A DNA stretch of 64,000 bases from Ravibacter sp964562455 (GTDB lineage Bacteria > Bacteroidota > Bacteroidia > Cytophagales > Spirosomataceae). Within the stretch, counting starts at the first letter, position 1; each line of letters opens with the position of its first letter. The stretch is from contig CAZLTN010000020.1 in assembly GCA_964562455.1 (NCBI GenBank), positions 6,236 through 70,235 on the forward strand. Direction: 5' to 3'. Positions 27,292 through 35,669 of the stretch are shown piece by piece. The notes beneath the pieces were generated by a model. The model saw nothing but the letters and a program-made list of their open reading frames with translations. It searched no databases and was not told where the DNA came from. Both the position numbers and the translations under genes were made by a program.

Positions 27292-28128
27292 CTAACTACC
27301 TATGCCAACACGCTTAAAAGTCTTGATTGACAACCCTTTAGCAGTACGCTCAAGCAACTGGCGAATGGTCAGTGACGAGTCTTTTACAAACTCCTGGTTA
27401 AGCAGGGTATTGTCTTTGTAAAATTTCTGAAGCTTACCCTGTGCTATACGCTCCAGCATGGCTTCAGGCTTACCTTCCGCACGTGCCTGCTCTTTCCCGA
27501 TTTCGATTTCCCTTTCTACCAGGGCAGCGTCTACACCTTCCTTATCCAGAGCGACAGGACGCATGGCAGCAATCTGCATAGCGATGTCCTTTCCAACAAC
27601 ATCCAGATCAGTGTCTCCGGCTCCTTCGAAAGCAACCAGTACACCAAGCTTACCATTTGAGTGGATATAAGGAACTACTTTTTCCGCATCCAGGTTTTCA
27701 TATCCAACTATCTCTATCTTCTCACCCAGTTTCCCTGTAAGATCGACTATGCGCTCGGCAACAGTAGAACCATCGGCCAGCTTAGCTGATGAGAGGCTTT
27801 CTACGTCTGAGTGATTACCTGCAACTGCTTCATCAAGAATCACCTGGGCAAGGCTTTTAAAATCTGCTACGTTGGCTACCGGTTCTGTTTCACAAGCCAG
27901 CGCTACAAGCTTTCCGTTACTCCCGTTATCGCTGATCCTGACCAGCACGACCCCTTCCGATACGGTATTGTCGGCGCGTTTGGCGGCTACTTTCTGGCCT
28001 TGCTTCCGCAGTATTTCAATTGCTTTATCAAAATCGCCGTCGGCTTCTGTAAGGGCCTTTTTACAATCCATCATGCCCGCTCCTGTTAGCTGGCGAAGTT
28101 TGTTTACATCTTGAGCAGTAATTGCCAT
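27292..28128 (-). CDS. tsf: translation elongation factor Ts
   Basis: A 278-residue nucleotide exchange factor for EF-Tu. The N-terminal UBA-like domain with VNKLRQLTGAGMMDCKKALT and the core with IAMQIAAMRP are diagnostic. It is the last gene of the rplM-rpsI-rpsB-tsf series, ended by a terminator. Confidence 0.98.
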   Translation of the reverse strand: MAITAQDVNKLRQLTGAGMMDCKKALTEADGDFDKAIEILRKQGQKVAAKRADNTVSEGVVLVRISDNGSNGKLVALACETEPVANVADFKSLAQVILDEAVAGNHSDVESLSSAKLADGSTVAERIVDLTGKLGEKIEIVGYENLDAEKVVPYIHSNGKLGVLVAFEGAGDTDLDVVGKDIAMQIAAMRPVALDKEGVDAALVEREIEIGKEQARAEGKPEAMLERIAQGKLQKFYKDNTLLNQEFVKDSSLTIRQLLERTAKGLSIKTFKRVGIGS

Positions 28129-28204
28129 GACTCAATATAAGTGAATATGATTAAATAGTAATTATTTGAAAATCCTTAATAGCTTCCGAAGGAGAAGCTT
28201 AAAC

Positions 28205-28242
28205 GCATAAAGCCTATAGCCGCCAAGCTACAGGCTTTATGC
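28205..28242 (-). terminator. hairpin between rpsB and tsf (possible attenuator)
   Basis: A 16-base stem with one mismatch (28205-28220 with 28227-28242) and a 6-base loop. No long U tract follows, so it may act as an attenuator or RNA-processing site rather than a full terminator. It could lower tsf relative to rpsB. Confidence 0.45.
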
Positions 28243-28260
28243 ATATCATTCTAAATTCCA

Positions 28261-29133
28261 CTAGTCTTCCGAAGCCTCATCAGCCTCAGCCTTAACATTC
28301 AGTCTTTTTCTTTTCTCGTGACGGGCTTTCTCAGCATCGTCATCTTCGCCCTCACCTGCAACAGTGCTCCCTGAAGCGTCATCCGCATCCACAGCCCTTT
28401 TCGCCTCTTCCTCCTCAGCCAGGCGCTGATCTTCCTTATCCTGCTTCCTTTCCAGAAGCCCTTCCTCTACTGCCTTTCCTATCGCCAGGGTGATCAGGGA
28501 AATGGACTTGAAAGCGTCGTCATTACTCGGAATGGCATAATCTACCTGATCCGGGTTAGAGTTGGTGTCGCAAATAGCTATTACAGGGATCCCGAGGCGT
28601 TTTGCTTCCGCAATTGCAATGTGCTCGCGTTTTACGTCTACCACGAACAAAGCTGCCGGCAGCCTGGTCAGTTCTACAACACCGCCAAGTACCTTTTCCA
28701 GTTTGTCCTTCTCGCGCGAGATGGTCAGTCGTTCGCGTTTCGCGATATTTTTAACGGTAGTCTCATCCTTAAGCGTCTTGTCCAGGTACTGAAGTTTCTT
28801 CAGCGATTTCCTCATGGTCGTGAAGTTGGTCAGCATACCACCCAGCCAACGCTCGGTAACATAAGGCATTTTCAGCCTTCTTGCCTCTTCCGCCACAATT
28901 TCCTGTGCCTGTTTCTTAGTAGCTACGAACATAATTTTCCGTCCGGAGCGTACGATAGACTTAACTACCTCCTGCGCCTGATCCAGGCATGCAAGCGTCT
29001 TGTTCAGGTCAATGATGTGGATCCCGTTTTTCTCCATGAAAATGTAAGGAGCCATACGGGGATCCCATTTGCGGGTAAGGTGACCAAAGTGCACCCCCGC
29101 ATCTAAAAGCTGTTTGTATTCTAGCTGTGCCAT
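28261..29133 (-). CDS. rpsB: 30S ribosomal protein S2
   Basis: A 290-residue protein with the canonical core (LLDAGVHFGHLTRKWDPRMA, ERWLGGMLTNF). The C-terminal 60 residues form a highly charged, low-complexity tail, longer than in E. coli S2, as often seen in Bacteroidota. It precedes tsf. Confidence 0.98.
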   Translation of the reverse strand: MAQLEYKQLLDAGVHFGHLTRKWDPRMAPYIFMEKNGIHIIDLNKTLACLDQAQEVVKSIVRSGRKIMFVATKKQAQEIVAEEARRLKMPYVTERWLGGMLTNFTTMRKSLKKLQYLDKTLKDETTVKNIAKRERLTISREKDKLEKVLGGVVELTRLPAALFVVDVKREHIAIAEAKRLGIPVIAICDTNSNPDQVDYAIPSNDDAFKSISLITLAIGKAVEEGLLERKQDKEDQRLAEEEEAKRAVDADDASGSTVAGEGEDDDAEKARHEKRKRLNVKAEADEASED

Positions 29134-29245
29134 TTTTATAATTTAAAGGTAATAAGCAGCACGGTGCACCGGACACAGTAAGCACCGACTGGACGAATAT
29201 ATAATTAAGAGACGCTGCGTGTGAGCGCCTGACAATACATTCCGA

Positions 29246-29632
29246 TTAACGTTTCGAGAACTGGAAGCGCTTACGGGCTTTCCTGCGACCAGCTTTCTTA
29301 CGCTCTACCATACGGGAATCACGCGTAAGGAAACCTTCTTTTTTCAGCGGCGGTCGGTTCTCTCCGTTGTATTCTACAAGAGCACGGGAAATCGCCATCC
29401 TTGCTGCTTCAGCCTGACCTTTGATACCGCCTCCCTGTACGTTTATCTTCACATCATAGCTTTCGCCTGATTCCAACAAACTGAAAGGCTGCTTTACCAG
29501 AATCTGGTGAACCTCGAATGGGAAATACTCCTTGAGCTCGCGACCGTTGATGAAGATCTCGCCTTTACCCGGAGTGAGATAGATCCGCGCTACAGCGGTT
29601 TTCCTTCTACCTATGGTATTAATATATGCCAT
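29246..29632 (-). CDS. rpsI: 30S ribosomal protein S9
   Basis: A 128-residue protein with the family start (INTIGRRKTAVARIYL) and basic C-terminus ending KRFQFSKR, which reaches the P-site tRNA. It lies 6 bases after rplM. The 112-base gap to rpsB may hold a leader. Confidence 0.98.
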   Translation of the reverse strand: MAYINTIGRRKTAVARIYLTPGKGEIFINGRELKEYFPFEVHQILVKQPFSLLESGESYDVKINVQGGGIKGQAEAARMAISRALVEYNGENRPPLKKEGFLTRDSRMVERKKAGRRKARKRFQFSKR

Positions 29633-29638
29633 TGGGTG

Positions 29639-30088
29639 TTAATAATTAAACTTTAATTCTTTAGGTTGCTGAGCAGCGTGAGGGTGTTCGCCTCCTGCGT
29701 AAACAAACAGGTTGGTAAATAACCGGCGACCCAGACGATTTTTGGGTAACATTCCTTTAACAGCTCTTTCCAGAATTCTCTCAGGGTATTTTTCGAGAGC
29801 CTCCTTGGGAGTCTGAAAGCGTTGCCCTCCGGGGTGGCCTGTGTGACGGATGTAGACCTTGTCGGTCATCTTCTTACCAGTCAGACGGATCTTGTCTGCA
29901 TTGATAATGATCACATTGTCGCCACAATCGGCATGCGGGGTAAAGCTTGTTTTGTGCTTGCCACGGATAATCCGCGCCACATTACTGGCCAAACGCCCTA
30001 AAACTGCATCTTCTGCATCTACCACGACCCACTCCTTGGTAATAGTGCTCTTGTTGGCAGAGATGGTTTTGTAGCTTAACGTATCCAC
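29639..30088 (-). CDS. rplM: 50S ribosomal protein L13
   Basis: A 149-residue protein with ERAVKGMLPKNRLGRRL, typical of L13. The start is GTG (30088; MDTLSYKTISANK). It heads the rplM-rpsI-rpsB-tsf series. The leader of about 70 bases may carry an autoregulatory site, which I cannot confirm. Confidence 0.97.
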   Translation of the reverse strand: MDTLSYKTISANKSTITKEWVVVDAEDAVLGRLASNVARIIRGKHKTSFTPHADCGDNVIIINADKIRLTGKKMTDKVYIRHTGHPGGQRFQTPKEALEKYPERILERAVKGMLPKNRLGRRLFTNLFVYAGGEHPHAAQQPKELKFNY

Positions 30089-30164
30089 GATTAACTATAT
30101 GATTTTAATGATTTTAACGTATCCGTCCGGGCGGGCATACTATTACCCAGCCAAAAAGGGAGTG

Positions 30165-30195
30165 CAAATATAGAAGCTTAATATATTAATCGCAA
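30165..30195 (-). promoter_or_regulatory. promoter for rplM-rpsI
   Basis: On the - strand TTGC (near 30192-30195) and TATATTTG (30165-30172) are 19 bases apart. The predicted leader before the GTG is about 70 bases. Confidence 0.6.
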
Positions 30196-30308
30196 GACCG
30201 GGTGCAGAAATTAATTATAATATTCCCGGCAGCCGGCTAACAGAGAGCAGAAATCAACGATCATTCCGGAAACGGCCGGGGGCGGGATCAGTAAGTTCAG
30301 GGAATTAT

Positions 30309-31535
30309 TCACAAAAAATCCGCCATCACCCTCTCGACAGACGCCGTGTTGTCGTAAAAAGAGACAAGCCGCAGCAGGATCTGCTCTATGGTAGCATCGG
30401 GGCAGGAAGCCCCGCTTGTGAGCATAATGACAGGAATTTTATGCTCAGGAAGGAATCCCGGAGTCACCGTCTCCTTCTTTTCTTTGAGGTTGTAATGCTG
30501 TATCAGATCCCTGCTCAGGATTTTATCTGCCGACGAAATAAAATACGTGGGAAGCGCGCTTTCGCAAAGCTCCACCAGGTGAGATGTATTGGAGCTGTTG
30601 TAGCCGCCGGCGACAATCGCAAGGTCCGCTTCATTTTGCAAAAGCGCGCTGGTTGCGTCCTGGTTGTCGTTCGTCGCATAACAGAGTGTATCCCTGGTAT
30701 TGGCAAAACGCTCATCAACGGTTTCCGGCGTCAGCCCGAAATGCTCCGTCATGACTCTTTTAAGGTAGTCGGCGATGCCCTGGGTATCGGAAGCCAGCAT
30801 GGTGGTCTGGTTAACTACCCCGATCCGCTGCAGGTCGCGGTCAGGGTCGAAGCCCTCGGAGTAAAGTCCTCTGAATTCCTCGTAAAAATCAGCGCGGGCT
30901 ACTTCACCGGTAATATACTTTGCCAGCCGCTTTGTCTGCCCGAGGTCCCGTACGATGACCGTCGGGGCATTTTCTTTGCTGTGAGAAAAGGTAGCCCTCG
31001 TCTCTTCGTGCTGGGGTTTGCCGTGGATTACAATTGTATAACTTTTCCCGCCTATCTGTGCGGCCCGGTTCCATACCTTTTCCACAAAAGGGCATGTGGT
31101 GTCATAGGCATGTATATCGACCCCTCTAGCCGCAAGCTCTCCCTGTATTTCCAATGTAGTTCCGAAAGCCGGTACAATTACGATATCATCGGATGTCAGG
31201 ATATCCCAGTCGATTACCTGGTTCCCTTTGGTGTCCATCAGGAACCTGACCCCCCTTTCCCGCAGATCGGCATTCACATCAGGGTTGTGGATCATCTCGC
31301 TCAGGAGAAAAATACGCCTGCCAGGGTTGGTATCCAGCGCCTGGTAGGCGATCTCGATGGCATTCTCTACGCCATAACAAAACCCGAAATGCCTTGCGAT
31401 CATAAATTTAACAGACCCAAAATCCAACACCGAAGGAGAATAATCTTTTTTGAGCTTATCTTTCTTCCTCCTGTATTCTTTTATAGGCGTAATGATGCTG
31501 CTTTTATAAAACTCGGGGATTTTAAACGCTTTCAT
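30309..31535 (-). CDS. ispH: 4-hydroxy-3-methylbut-2-enyl diphosphate reductase
   Basis: IspH is the last enzyme of the MEP isoprenoid pathway, a [4Fe-4S] reductase producing IPP and DMAPP. The 408-residue protein has cluster-ligand cysteines in FGFCYGVENA, TTCPFVEKVW and GASCPDATIE, plus SEMIHNPDV. The start at 31535 (MKAFKIPEFYKSS) matches the Bacteroidota form, which has an N-terminal extension compared with E. coli. An upstream in-frame start would lie before the -7 box (TAAATTTG, 31547-31554). Confidence 0.96.
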   Translation of the reverse strand: MKAFKIPEFYKSSIITPIKEYRRKKDKLKKDYSPSVLDFGSVKFMIARHFGFCYGVENAIEIAYQALDTNPGRRIFLLSEMIHNPDVNADLRERGVRFLMDTKGNQVIDWDILTSDDIVIVPAFGTTLEIQGELAARGVDIHAYDTTCPFVEKVWNRAAQIGGKSYTIVIHGKPQHEETRATFSHSKENAPTVIVRDLGQTKRLAKYITGEVARADFYEEFRGLYSEGFDPDRDLQRIGVVNQTTMLASDTQGIADYLKRVMTEHFGLTPETVDERFANTRDTLCYATNDNQDATSALLQNEADLAIVAGGYNSSNTSHLVELCESALPTYFISSADKILSRDLIQHYNLKEKKETVTPGFLPEHKIPVIMLTSGASCPDATIEQILLRLVSFYDNTASVERVMADFL

Positions 31536-31546
31536 GGTACGTGCTA

Positions 31547-31554
31547 CAAATTTA
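31547..31554 (-). promoter_or_regulatory. -7 element for ispH
   Basis: TAAATTTG on the - strand, 12 bases before the ATG at 31535. This gives a very short leader and decides against the longer in-frame start. Confidence 0.5.
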
Positions 31555-31679
31555 TACCGATCACGCCGACGATGTATAAAATTGATGTATTCTATTTTTT
31601 TTAACTGCAATATGCAACTTTTAATTCCGAATAGAGACATTGTAACAGAAACATTCACCGCATTGCCTTCTATACCTTT

Positions 31680-32249
31680 TTGAACGATAAACTATATCCT
31701 GACCCGCACACCGAACTGGTGGAGCGATGTAAAATGGGAGAGCGCGGCGCTCAATATCAGCTGTACAGGCTTTATTCAAAAGCCATGTTCAATGTCTGCA
31801 TGCGCGTGCTCAACCGGGCGGAGGAAGCGGAGGACGTTCTTCAGGATGCCTTCCTGGATGCTTTTACGCATTTGCATCAATTCAGGCAGCAATCGACGTT
31901 CGGGGCGTGGCTGAAGCAGATCGTGGTAAACAAGGCAATATCACAACTGAGATCGCAAAGGGTCAAATGGGTCGAACTGGAATCTTTACAAAGTGTAGAA
32001 AATGAATATGAAATCGAAGACGACCATTGTTATGAAGCGGATGAGGCCGAGCTGAACGTCGAACGCATCAGGAGAGCCCTGCACCTGCTTCCCGGAGGCT
32101 ACCGGGTCGTCCTGAGCCTTTATCTGTTCGAAGGTTATGACCATGAAGAGATCAGCGGTCTGCTGGGGATTTCGGAAAGCACTTCGAGAACGCAGTACAT
32201 GCGCGCCAAGCAAAAACTGATTGAAGTAATTAAAAACAAAATCTATTGA
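31680..32249 (+). CDS. ECF-type RNA polymerase sigma factor
   Basis: A 189-residue sigma-70 family protein with region 2 (LNRAEEAEDVLQDAFLDAFT) and region 4 (EEISGLLGISESTSRTQYMR). The apparent start is TTG at 31680. It is followed after about 45 bases by an anti-sigma-like membrane protein and then a DUF4097-like secreted protein, a common Bacteroidota arrangement for envelope responses. It is divergent from ispH. Confidence 0.92.
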   Translation: MNDKLYPDPHTELVERCKMGERGAQYQLYRLYSKAMFNVCMRVLNRAEEAEDVLQDAFLDAFTHLHQFRQQSTFGAWLKQIVVNKAISQLRSQRVKWVELESLQSVENEYEIEDDHCYEADEAELNVERIRRALHLLPGGYRVVLSLYLFEGYDHEEISGLLGISESTSRTQYMRAKQKLIEVIKNKIY

Positions 32250-32294
32250 AACTATTGAGATCATTTTACCAGGATACTTTACAAATTGATATCC

Positions 32295-32900
32295 ATGAAA
32301 AAGTCTTTTGACAGGAAAGATAGGCTGGAGAGGTTTGTCAGGGACAACCGTTCAGGGTTCGATACAGAAGAACCGGATGCCCGGCTATGGGAAAAAATCG
32401 AATCCGGGCTCGCACCTCCCACCTTTCCGGACACCTCCCCGCAATCGGGTACTAACCGGTGGAAACGGCAGATTACCTATGACTGGCGGGTTGCGGCAGC
32501 GGTTATCGTACTGCTTTTCGCCGGCATCCTGGTATATATAAACGGCCAGTACGGGCTGACCAGGGATCCACAAATGGCGCTTCAGATGCCGGATTACGCA
32601 AAAGAGGTAAACCAGTACACCCAGATTATCAACGAAAAGCGGAACCAACTGAAAAAACTGGCCACGCACAAACCGCAGCTCTACAGTGACTTCGCGTCGG
32701 AGCTCGACCGGTTAGAGAAAGCTTATACAGGGCTGCGATCGGAGCTCCCCCAGTCTCCCGACCCGGAGACGCTCCTGCATGCTATGGTCAGAAACCTCCA
32801 GTGGCAGGTCGATCTTTTGAATCAGCAGATTATCATTATTGAAAGCATTGAGAAAGGAAATGAAAACGAAGACAGCGATAGCGACCGCATTACTATATAG
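32295..32900 (+). CDS. putative anti-sigma factor (single-pass membrane protein)
   Basis: A 201-residue protein with a charged cytoplasmic N-terminus (RKDRLERFVRDNRSGFDTEE), one transmembrane helix near residues 67-85 (VAAAVIVLLFAGILVYI) and a helical, probably coiled-coil periplasmic part. Membrane topology and position after an ECF sigma gene suggest it restrains that sigma factor. No zinc-binding anti-sigma motif is seen. Its end overlaps the next gene by 41 bases. Confidence 0.75.
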   Translation: MKKSFDRKDRLERFVRDNRSGFDTEEPDARLWEKIESGLAPPTFPDTSPQSGTNRWKRQITYDWRVAAAVIVLLFAGILVYINGQYGLTRDPQMALQMPDYAKEVNQYTQIINEKRNQLKKLATHKPQLYSDFASELDRLEKAYTGLRSELPQSPDPETLLHAMVRNLQWQVDLLNQQIIIIESIEKGNENEDSDSDRITI

Positions 32901-33891
32901 CACGGCTCTGATTGCGGCAGCCGGCCCGGGCGACAACATTCCCGGTGTTTTTATCGAGCGCAAAAAAACCATAGTAAAGGTATTTGACGTCCGCCCGAAC
33001 GAAATGCTCAATATCGATAACCGTTATGGTGATGTGAAAGTGTTGCTTTGGGAAAAACAGGCAATCAGGATCGATATCACCATTACAGCCAACGCACCTT
33101 CCGAGCAGAAAGTAAGCGAAGCGATCAATGCGGTGGACATTGAAGAAAAAAGGGGCAATAATAATATCACCGTTCAGACGGTATTGGGCCCGGGTACGCA
33201 GAGGATTAACTGGAGAGGAAAAAAGGGTGAAAACTCTCTTCGCATCGACTATCTTATCCAGATGCCGAAGCAAAACCCGCTCAACCTGAAAAACTCCTAC
33301 GGTGATACGGATATAGCCCGGTTTATCGCTCCACTCGCCGTCGAAACCCGCTATGGCAATTTCAGGGCAGAGGATCTTGCCAGCATGGCAAACGATATCA
33401 TTGTTCAGTACGGGAATGCGGTTATCGGGCAGATGGGCATGGGTAAGCTGCATTCAAATCACTCGGAGATAAACCTGGAAAAAGTCAAATCGCTGGAGCT
33501 GGTCAATAAATTCGGCTCGCTTAACATCGGCGAAGTGGGTTCTCTGAAGGCTGACATCGGTTATTGCGGGGCGCGGATCGGAACCCTGACAGACAACGGT
33601 ACGGTCAAGGTCCATTATTCCAATAACTTTTCCATTAACGAATCTACGGCAGATAACATCGACATACAGGCAGCCTATTCCGAGGTAGTCATACCTGTCC
33701 GGCAGCCCGCAAAATTCGACGTATCGGTCACGTACGGTAATTTTCAGTACCCTACAAAAACCGCAGTATCTTTTACTAACAAATCCGGGACCAGCAAAAC
33801 CAAACAATACGAGGGTAATATCGGCAGCGAACAACCCGCCTCTACGATACGTGTGATATCGACATACGGAAACGTAAAATTAAAAGACTAG
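32860..33891 (+). CDS. secreted beta-strand-repeat protein (DUF4097-like)
   Basis: A 343-residue exported protein. The signal peptide begins MKTKTAIATALLYSTALIAA. The body is built from repeating short strands with YG motifs (NRYGDVKVLL, NSYGDTDIA, TRYGNFRAEDL, VQYGNAVIG, STYGNVKLKD), as in DUF4097-type solenoids. It is likely periplasmic or surface-linked and belongs to the sigma/anti-sigma operon. Molecular function unknown. Confidence 0.78.
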   Translation: MKTKTAIATALLYSTALIAAAGPGDNIPGVFIERKKTIVKVFDVRPNEMLNIDNRYGDVKVLLWEKQAIRIDITITANAPSEQKVSEAINAVDIEEKRGNNNITVQTVLGPGTQRINWRGKKGENSLRIDYLIQMPKQNPLNLKNSYGDTDIARFIAPLAVETRYGNFRAEDLASMANDIIVQYGNAVIGQMGMGKLHSNHSEINLEKVKSLELVNKFGSLNIGEVGSLKADIGYCGARIGTLTDNGTVKVHYSNNFSINESTADNIDIQAAYSEVVIPVRQPAKFDVSVTYGNFQYPTKTAVSFTNKSGTSKTKQYEGNIGSEQPASTIRVISTYGNVKLKD

Positions 33892-33900
33892 TGGATGTGC

Positions 33901-33981
33901 CCCTTCGGCTCCGCTCAGGGGCCGGAGGATCGAAGCTTTAGACCCCTGAGCGGAGTCGAAGGGAGTCGAAGGGAGTCGAAG
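33901..33981. repeat. 21-bp inverted repeat plus three 10-bp direct repeats
   Basis: Arms 33901-33921 and 33943-33963 pair with one mismatch. GGAGTCGAAG is repeated in tandem at 33952-33961, 33962-33971 and 33972-33981. The element fills the gap between two convergent genes and ends 2 bases from the sigma factor stop. Confidence 0.9.
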
Positions 33982-33983
33982 AG

Positions 33984-34514
33984 TCAGTGGATGCTGAAAT
34001 GTACCAGGAGAAGATAACTCAGATGCGCAAGGCGCTCTTTGAGAAATTTGAGCGCTTTCACCATCTGCCCTTCTACCGTGCTTTTCGAAATTCCCATGTC
34101 GGCGGCGATCTCATCATAAGTCATAACCTGGAACCGGCTTTTTTCAAAAATCTCCCTTCGCCTGGGCGGGAGGGCGTCCAGCGCCCTTCTGAATTCTTCC
34201 GATGCTTCAGCTTCCCTGACAGTAATTTCCGTATCATCAAAGGAAGTCCTGAAGCTGTTTTCATGCTGTAATAGCGCCTCTTTTTTCATGACCTCTCTTT
34301 TGTAGCGGTTGATCACGGCCTGCCGGGCGATCAGCAGCAGCTGGGCATCGGGAGGAACAGTATCCGAAAAGCTGTGCCGGTAATTCCAGAACTTCAGGAA
34401 AACATCGTGCGCAAGATCTTCCGCGTCATGATCATCTCTTGTATGACGCAGTAAAAAACGGAATACCTTTCCAAAATACCTGTGATACAACGATTCAAAA
34501 AGTTCCTTGTCCAT
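33984..34514 (-). CDS. ECF-type sigma factor (FecI-like)
   Basis: A 176-residue sigma-70 family protein with region 2 (RDDHDAEDLAHDVFLKFWNY) and region 4 (LPPRRREIFEKSRFQVMTYD, then EIAADMGISKSTVEGQM). This resembles sigma factors that pair with FecR-type anti-sigmas at TonB-receptor loci. No FecR or SusC/D gene is adjacent, so it is an orphan here. Confidence 0.9.
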   Translation of the reverse strand: MDKELFESLYHRYFGKVFRFLLRHTRDDHDAEDLAHDVFLKFWNYRHSFSDTVPPDAQLLLIARQAVINRYKREVMKKEALLQHENSFRTSFDDTEITVREAEASEEFRRALDALPPRRREIFEKSRFQVMTYDEIAADMGISKSTVEGQMVKALKFLKERLAHLSYLLLVHFSIH

Positions 34515-34730
34515 GACTGATGTATCGCTTTTCTTTTAAACACCCTCCCCAAAATCCATGCGCCGGTATACTAAATGCAAAGGTCAAAAAATTCTGTCGC
34601 CGGCCGATTTATAAAAGCATTCTTTAACAATTATATAATGGAGCCGTCTTCTCTAATATCTCCGGCTACCTAGCACTTTTTAAGCAACCCCGCCCGGCAT
34701 ACCGGTAGAAGTATATAATCCAAAATTGTT

Positions 34731-34738
34731 TACGTTTG
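34731..34738 (+). promoter_or_regulatory. -7 element for the secreted EEP-family protein
   Basis: TACGTTTG fits TAnnTTTG and lies 26 bases before the ATG at 34764. Confidence 0.45.
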
Positions 34739-34763
34739 CATTATAACCGCTAATTCGTCATTA

Positions 34764-35573
34764 ATGAAAGCTCCTGTTTTTTTTATCGCTATCCTTGCCT
34801 TCCTGTGTATACAGCCGGCGTTTTCTGTACAGACCGGCAACAGCGGCCCGGGCAGAACGCTAAAGGTGATGACCTACAACATCCACCACTGCAATCCGCC
34901 CTCCCTGCCTGAAGGACAGATAGATGTCCCGGCAATTGCGAAGGTAATCAACGATGCTAAGCCCGACTTCGTAGCGCTTCAGGAAGTGGATGTCAATACG
35001 GAGCGTTCGGGAAAAGGAAAAAATCAGGCCCGGGAACTGGCTCAGCTTACCGGAATGTACTTTTATTTTGCCAAGGCAATCGACCACCAGGGCGGTGATT
35101 ATGGAGTGGCTGTCCTGTCAAAATTTCCTGTACTCGACTCTTTGCAACTTCCTCTTCCCTTGCCTGCAGAGGTAAAAGGCGAGCCCCGCACGGTAGCCGC
35201 CGTCAAGGTACGGATTCCCGGCGGAAAAAAAATCTGGTTTGCTTCCACGCATCTCGATCTGAAAGAAGAAACCAGGTTGTTCCAATCCGATATCATTATC
35301 AAACGCCTGGGCAGCCGGAAAGAACCCGTTATCCTTGCCGGCGATTTTAATGCTGTTCCTACAAGTCCGGTCATAGCGCTTCTCGACAAGACGTTCACCC
35401 GTACATGCATCGATGACTGCCTTCCTACGAGCCCCCACATCAACCCGAGACGTACGATAGATTTTATCATGTTTACTGCACCAAAACGTATCAGCGCAGT
35501 CAAAACGTCCGTAATCGAAGAGACCTATGCCTCCGATCATCGTCCGGTCGTAGCAGAGCTCGCGGTAAAATAG
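34764..35573 (+). CDS. secreted endonuclease/exonuclease/phosphatase (EEP) family protein
   Basis: A 269-residue exported phosphodiesterase-fold enzyme. After the signal peptide (MKAPVFFIAILAFLCIQPAF) the EEP motifs follow: MTYNIHHCN, ALQEVD, STHLDLKEETR, LAGDFNA and the closing SDHRPVVAEL. Metal-dependent cleavage of a phosphoester (phospholipid head group, inositol phosphate or nucleic acid) is expected. It precedes another secreted phosphoesterase by about 100 bases. Confidence 0.9.
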   Translation: MKAPVFFIAILAFLCIQPAFSVQTGNSGPGRTLKVMTYNIHHCNPPSLPEGQIDVPAIAKVINDAKPDFVALQEVDVNTERSGKGKNQARELAQLTGMYFYFAKAIDHQGGDYGVAVLSKFPVLDSLQLPLPLPAEVKGEPRTVAAVKVRIPGGKKIWFASTHLDLKEETRLFQSDIIIKRLGSRKEPVILAGDFNAVPTSPVIALLDKTFTRTCIDDCLPTSPHINPRRTIDFIMFTAPKRISAVKTSVIEETYASDHRPVVAELAVK

Positions 35574-35669
35574 GCTTTGTTATTTCACTGGCAATAGCCG
35601 CAACAACCGGTTTTCGGGTATTGTCTTAGTAAAATAACATTGTCACTTTCCCGAAAATCAAGCATCAAG

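Noticed and set aside
30441..31604. Long + strand open frame opposite ispH
   Set aside because: It is antisense to a well-conserved gene, rich in Cys/Arg/His in a shadow-frame manner, with no domain.
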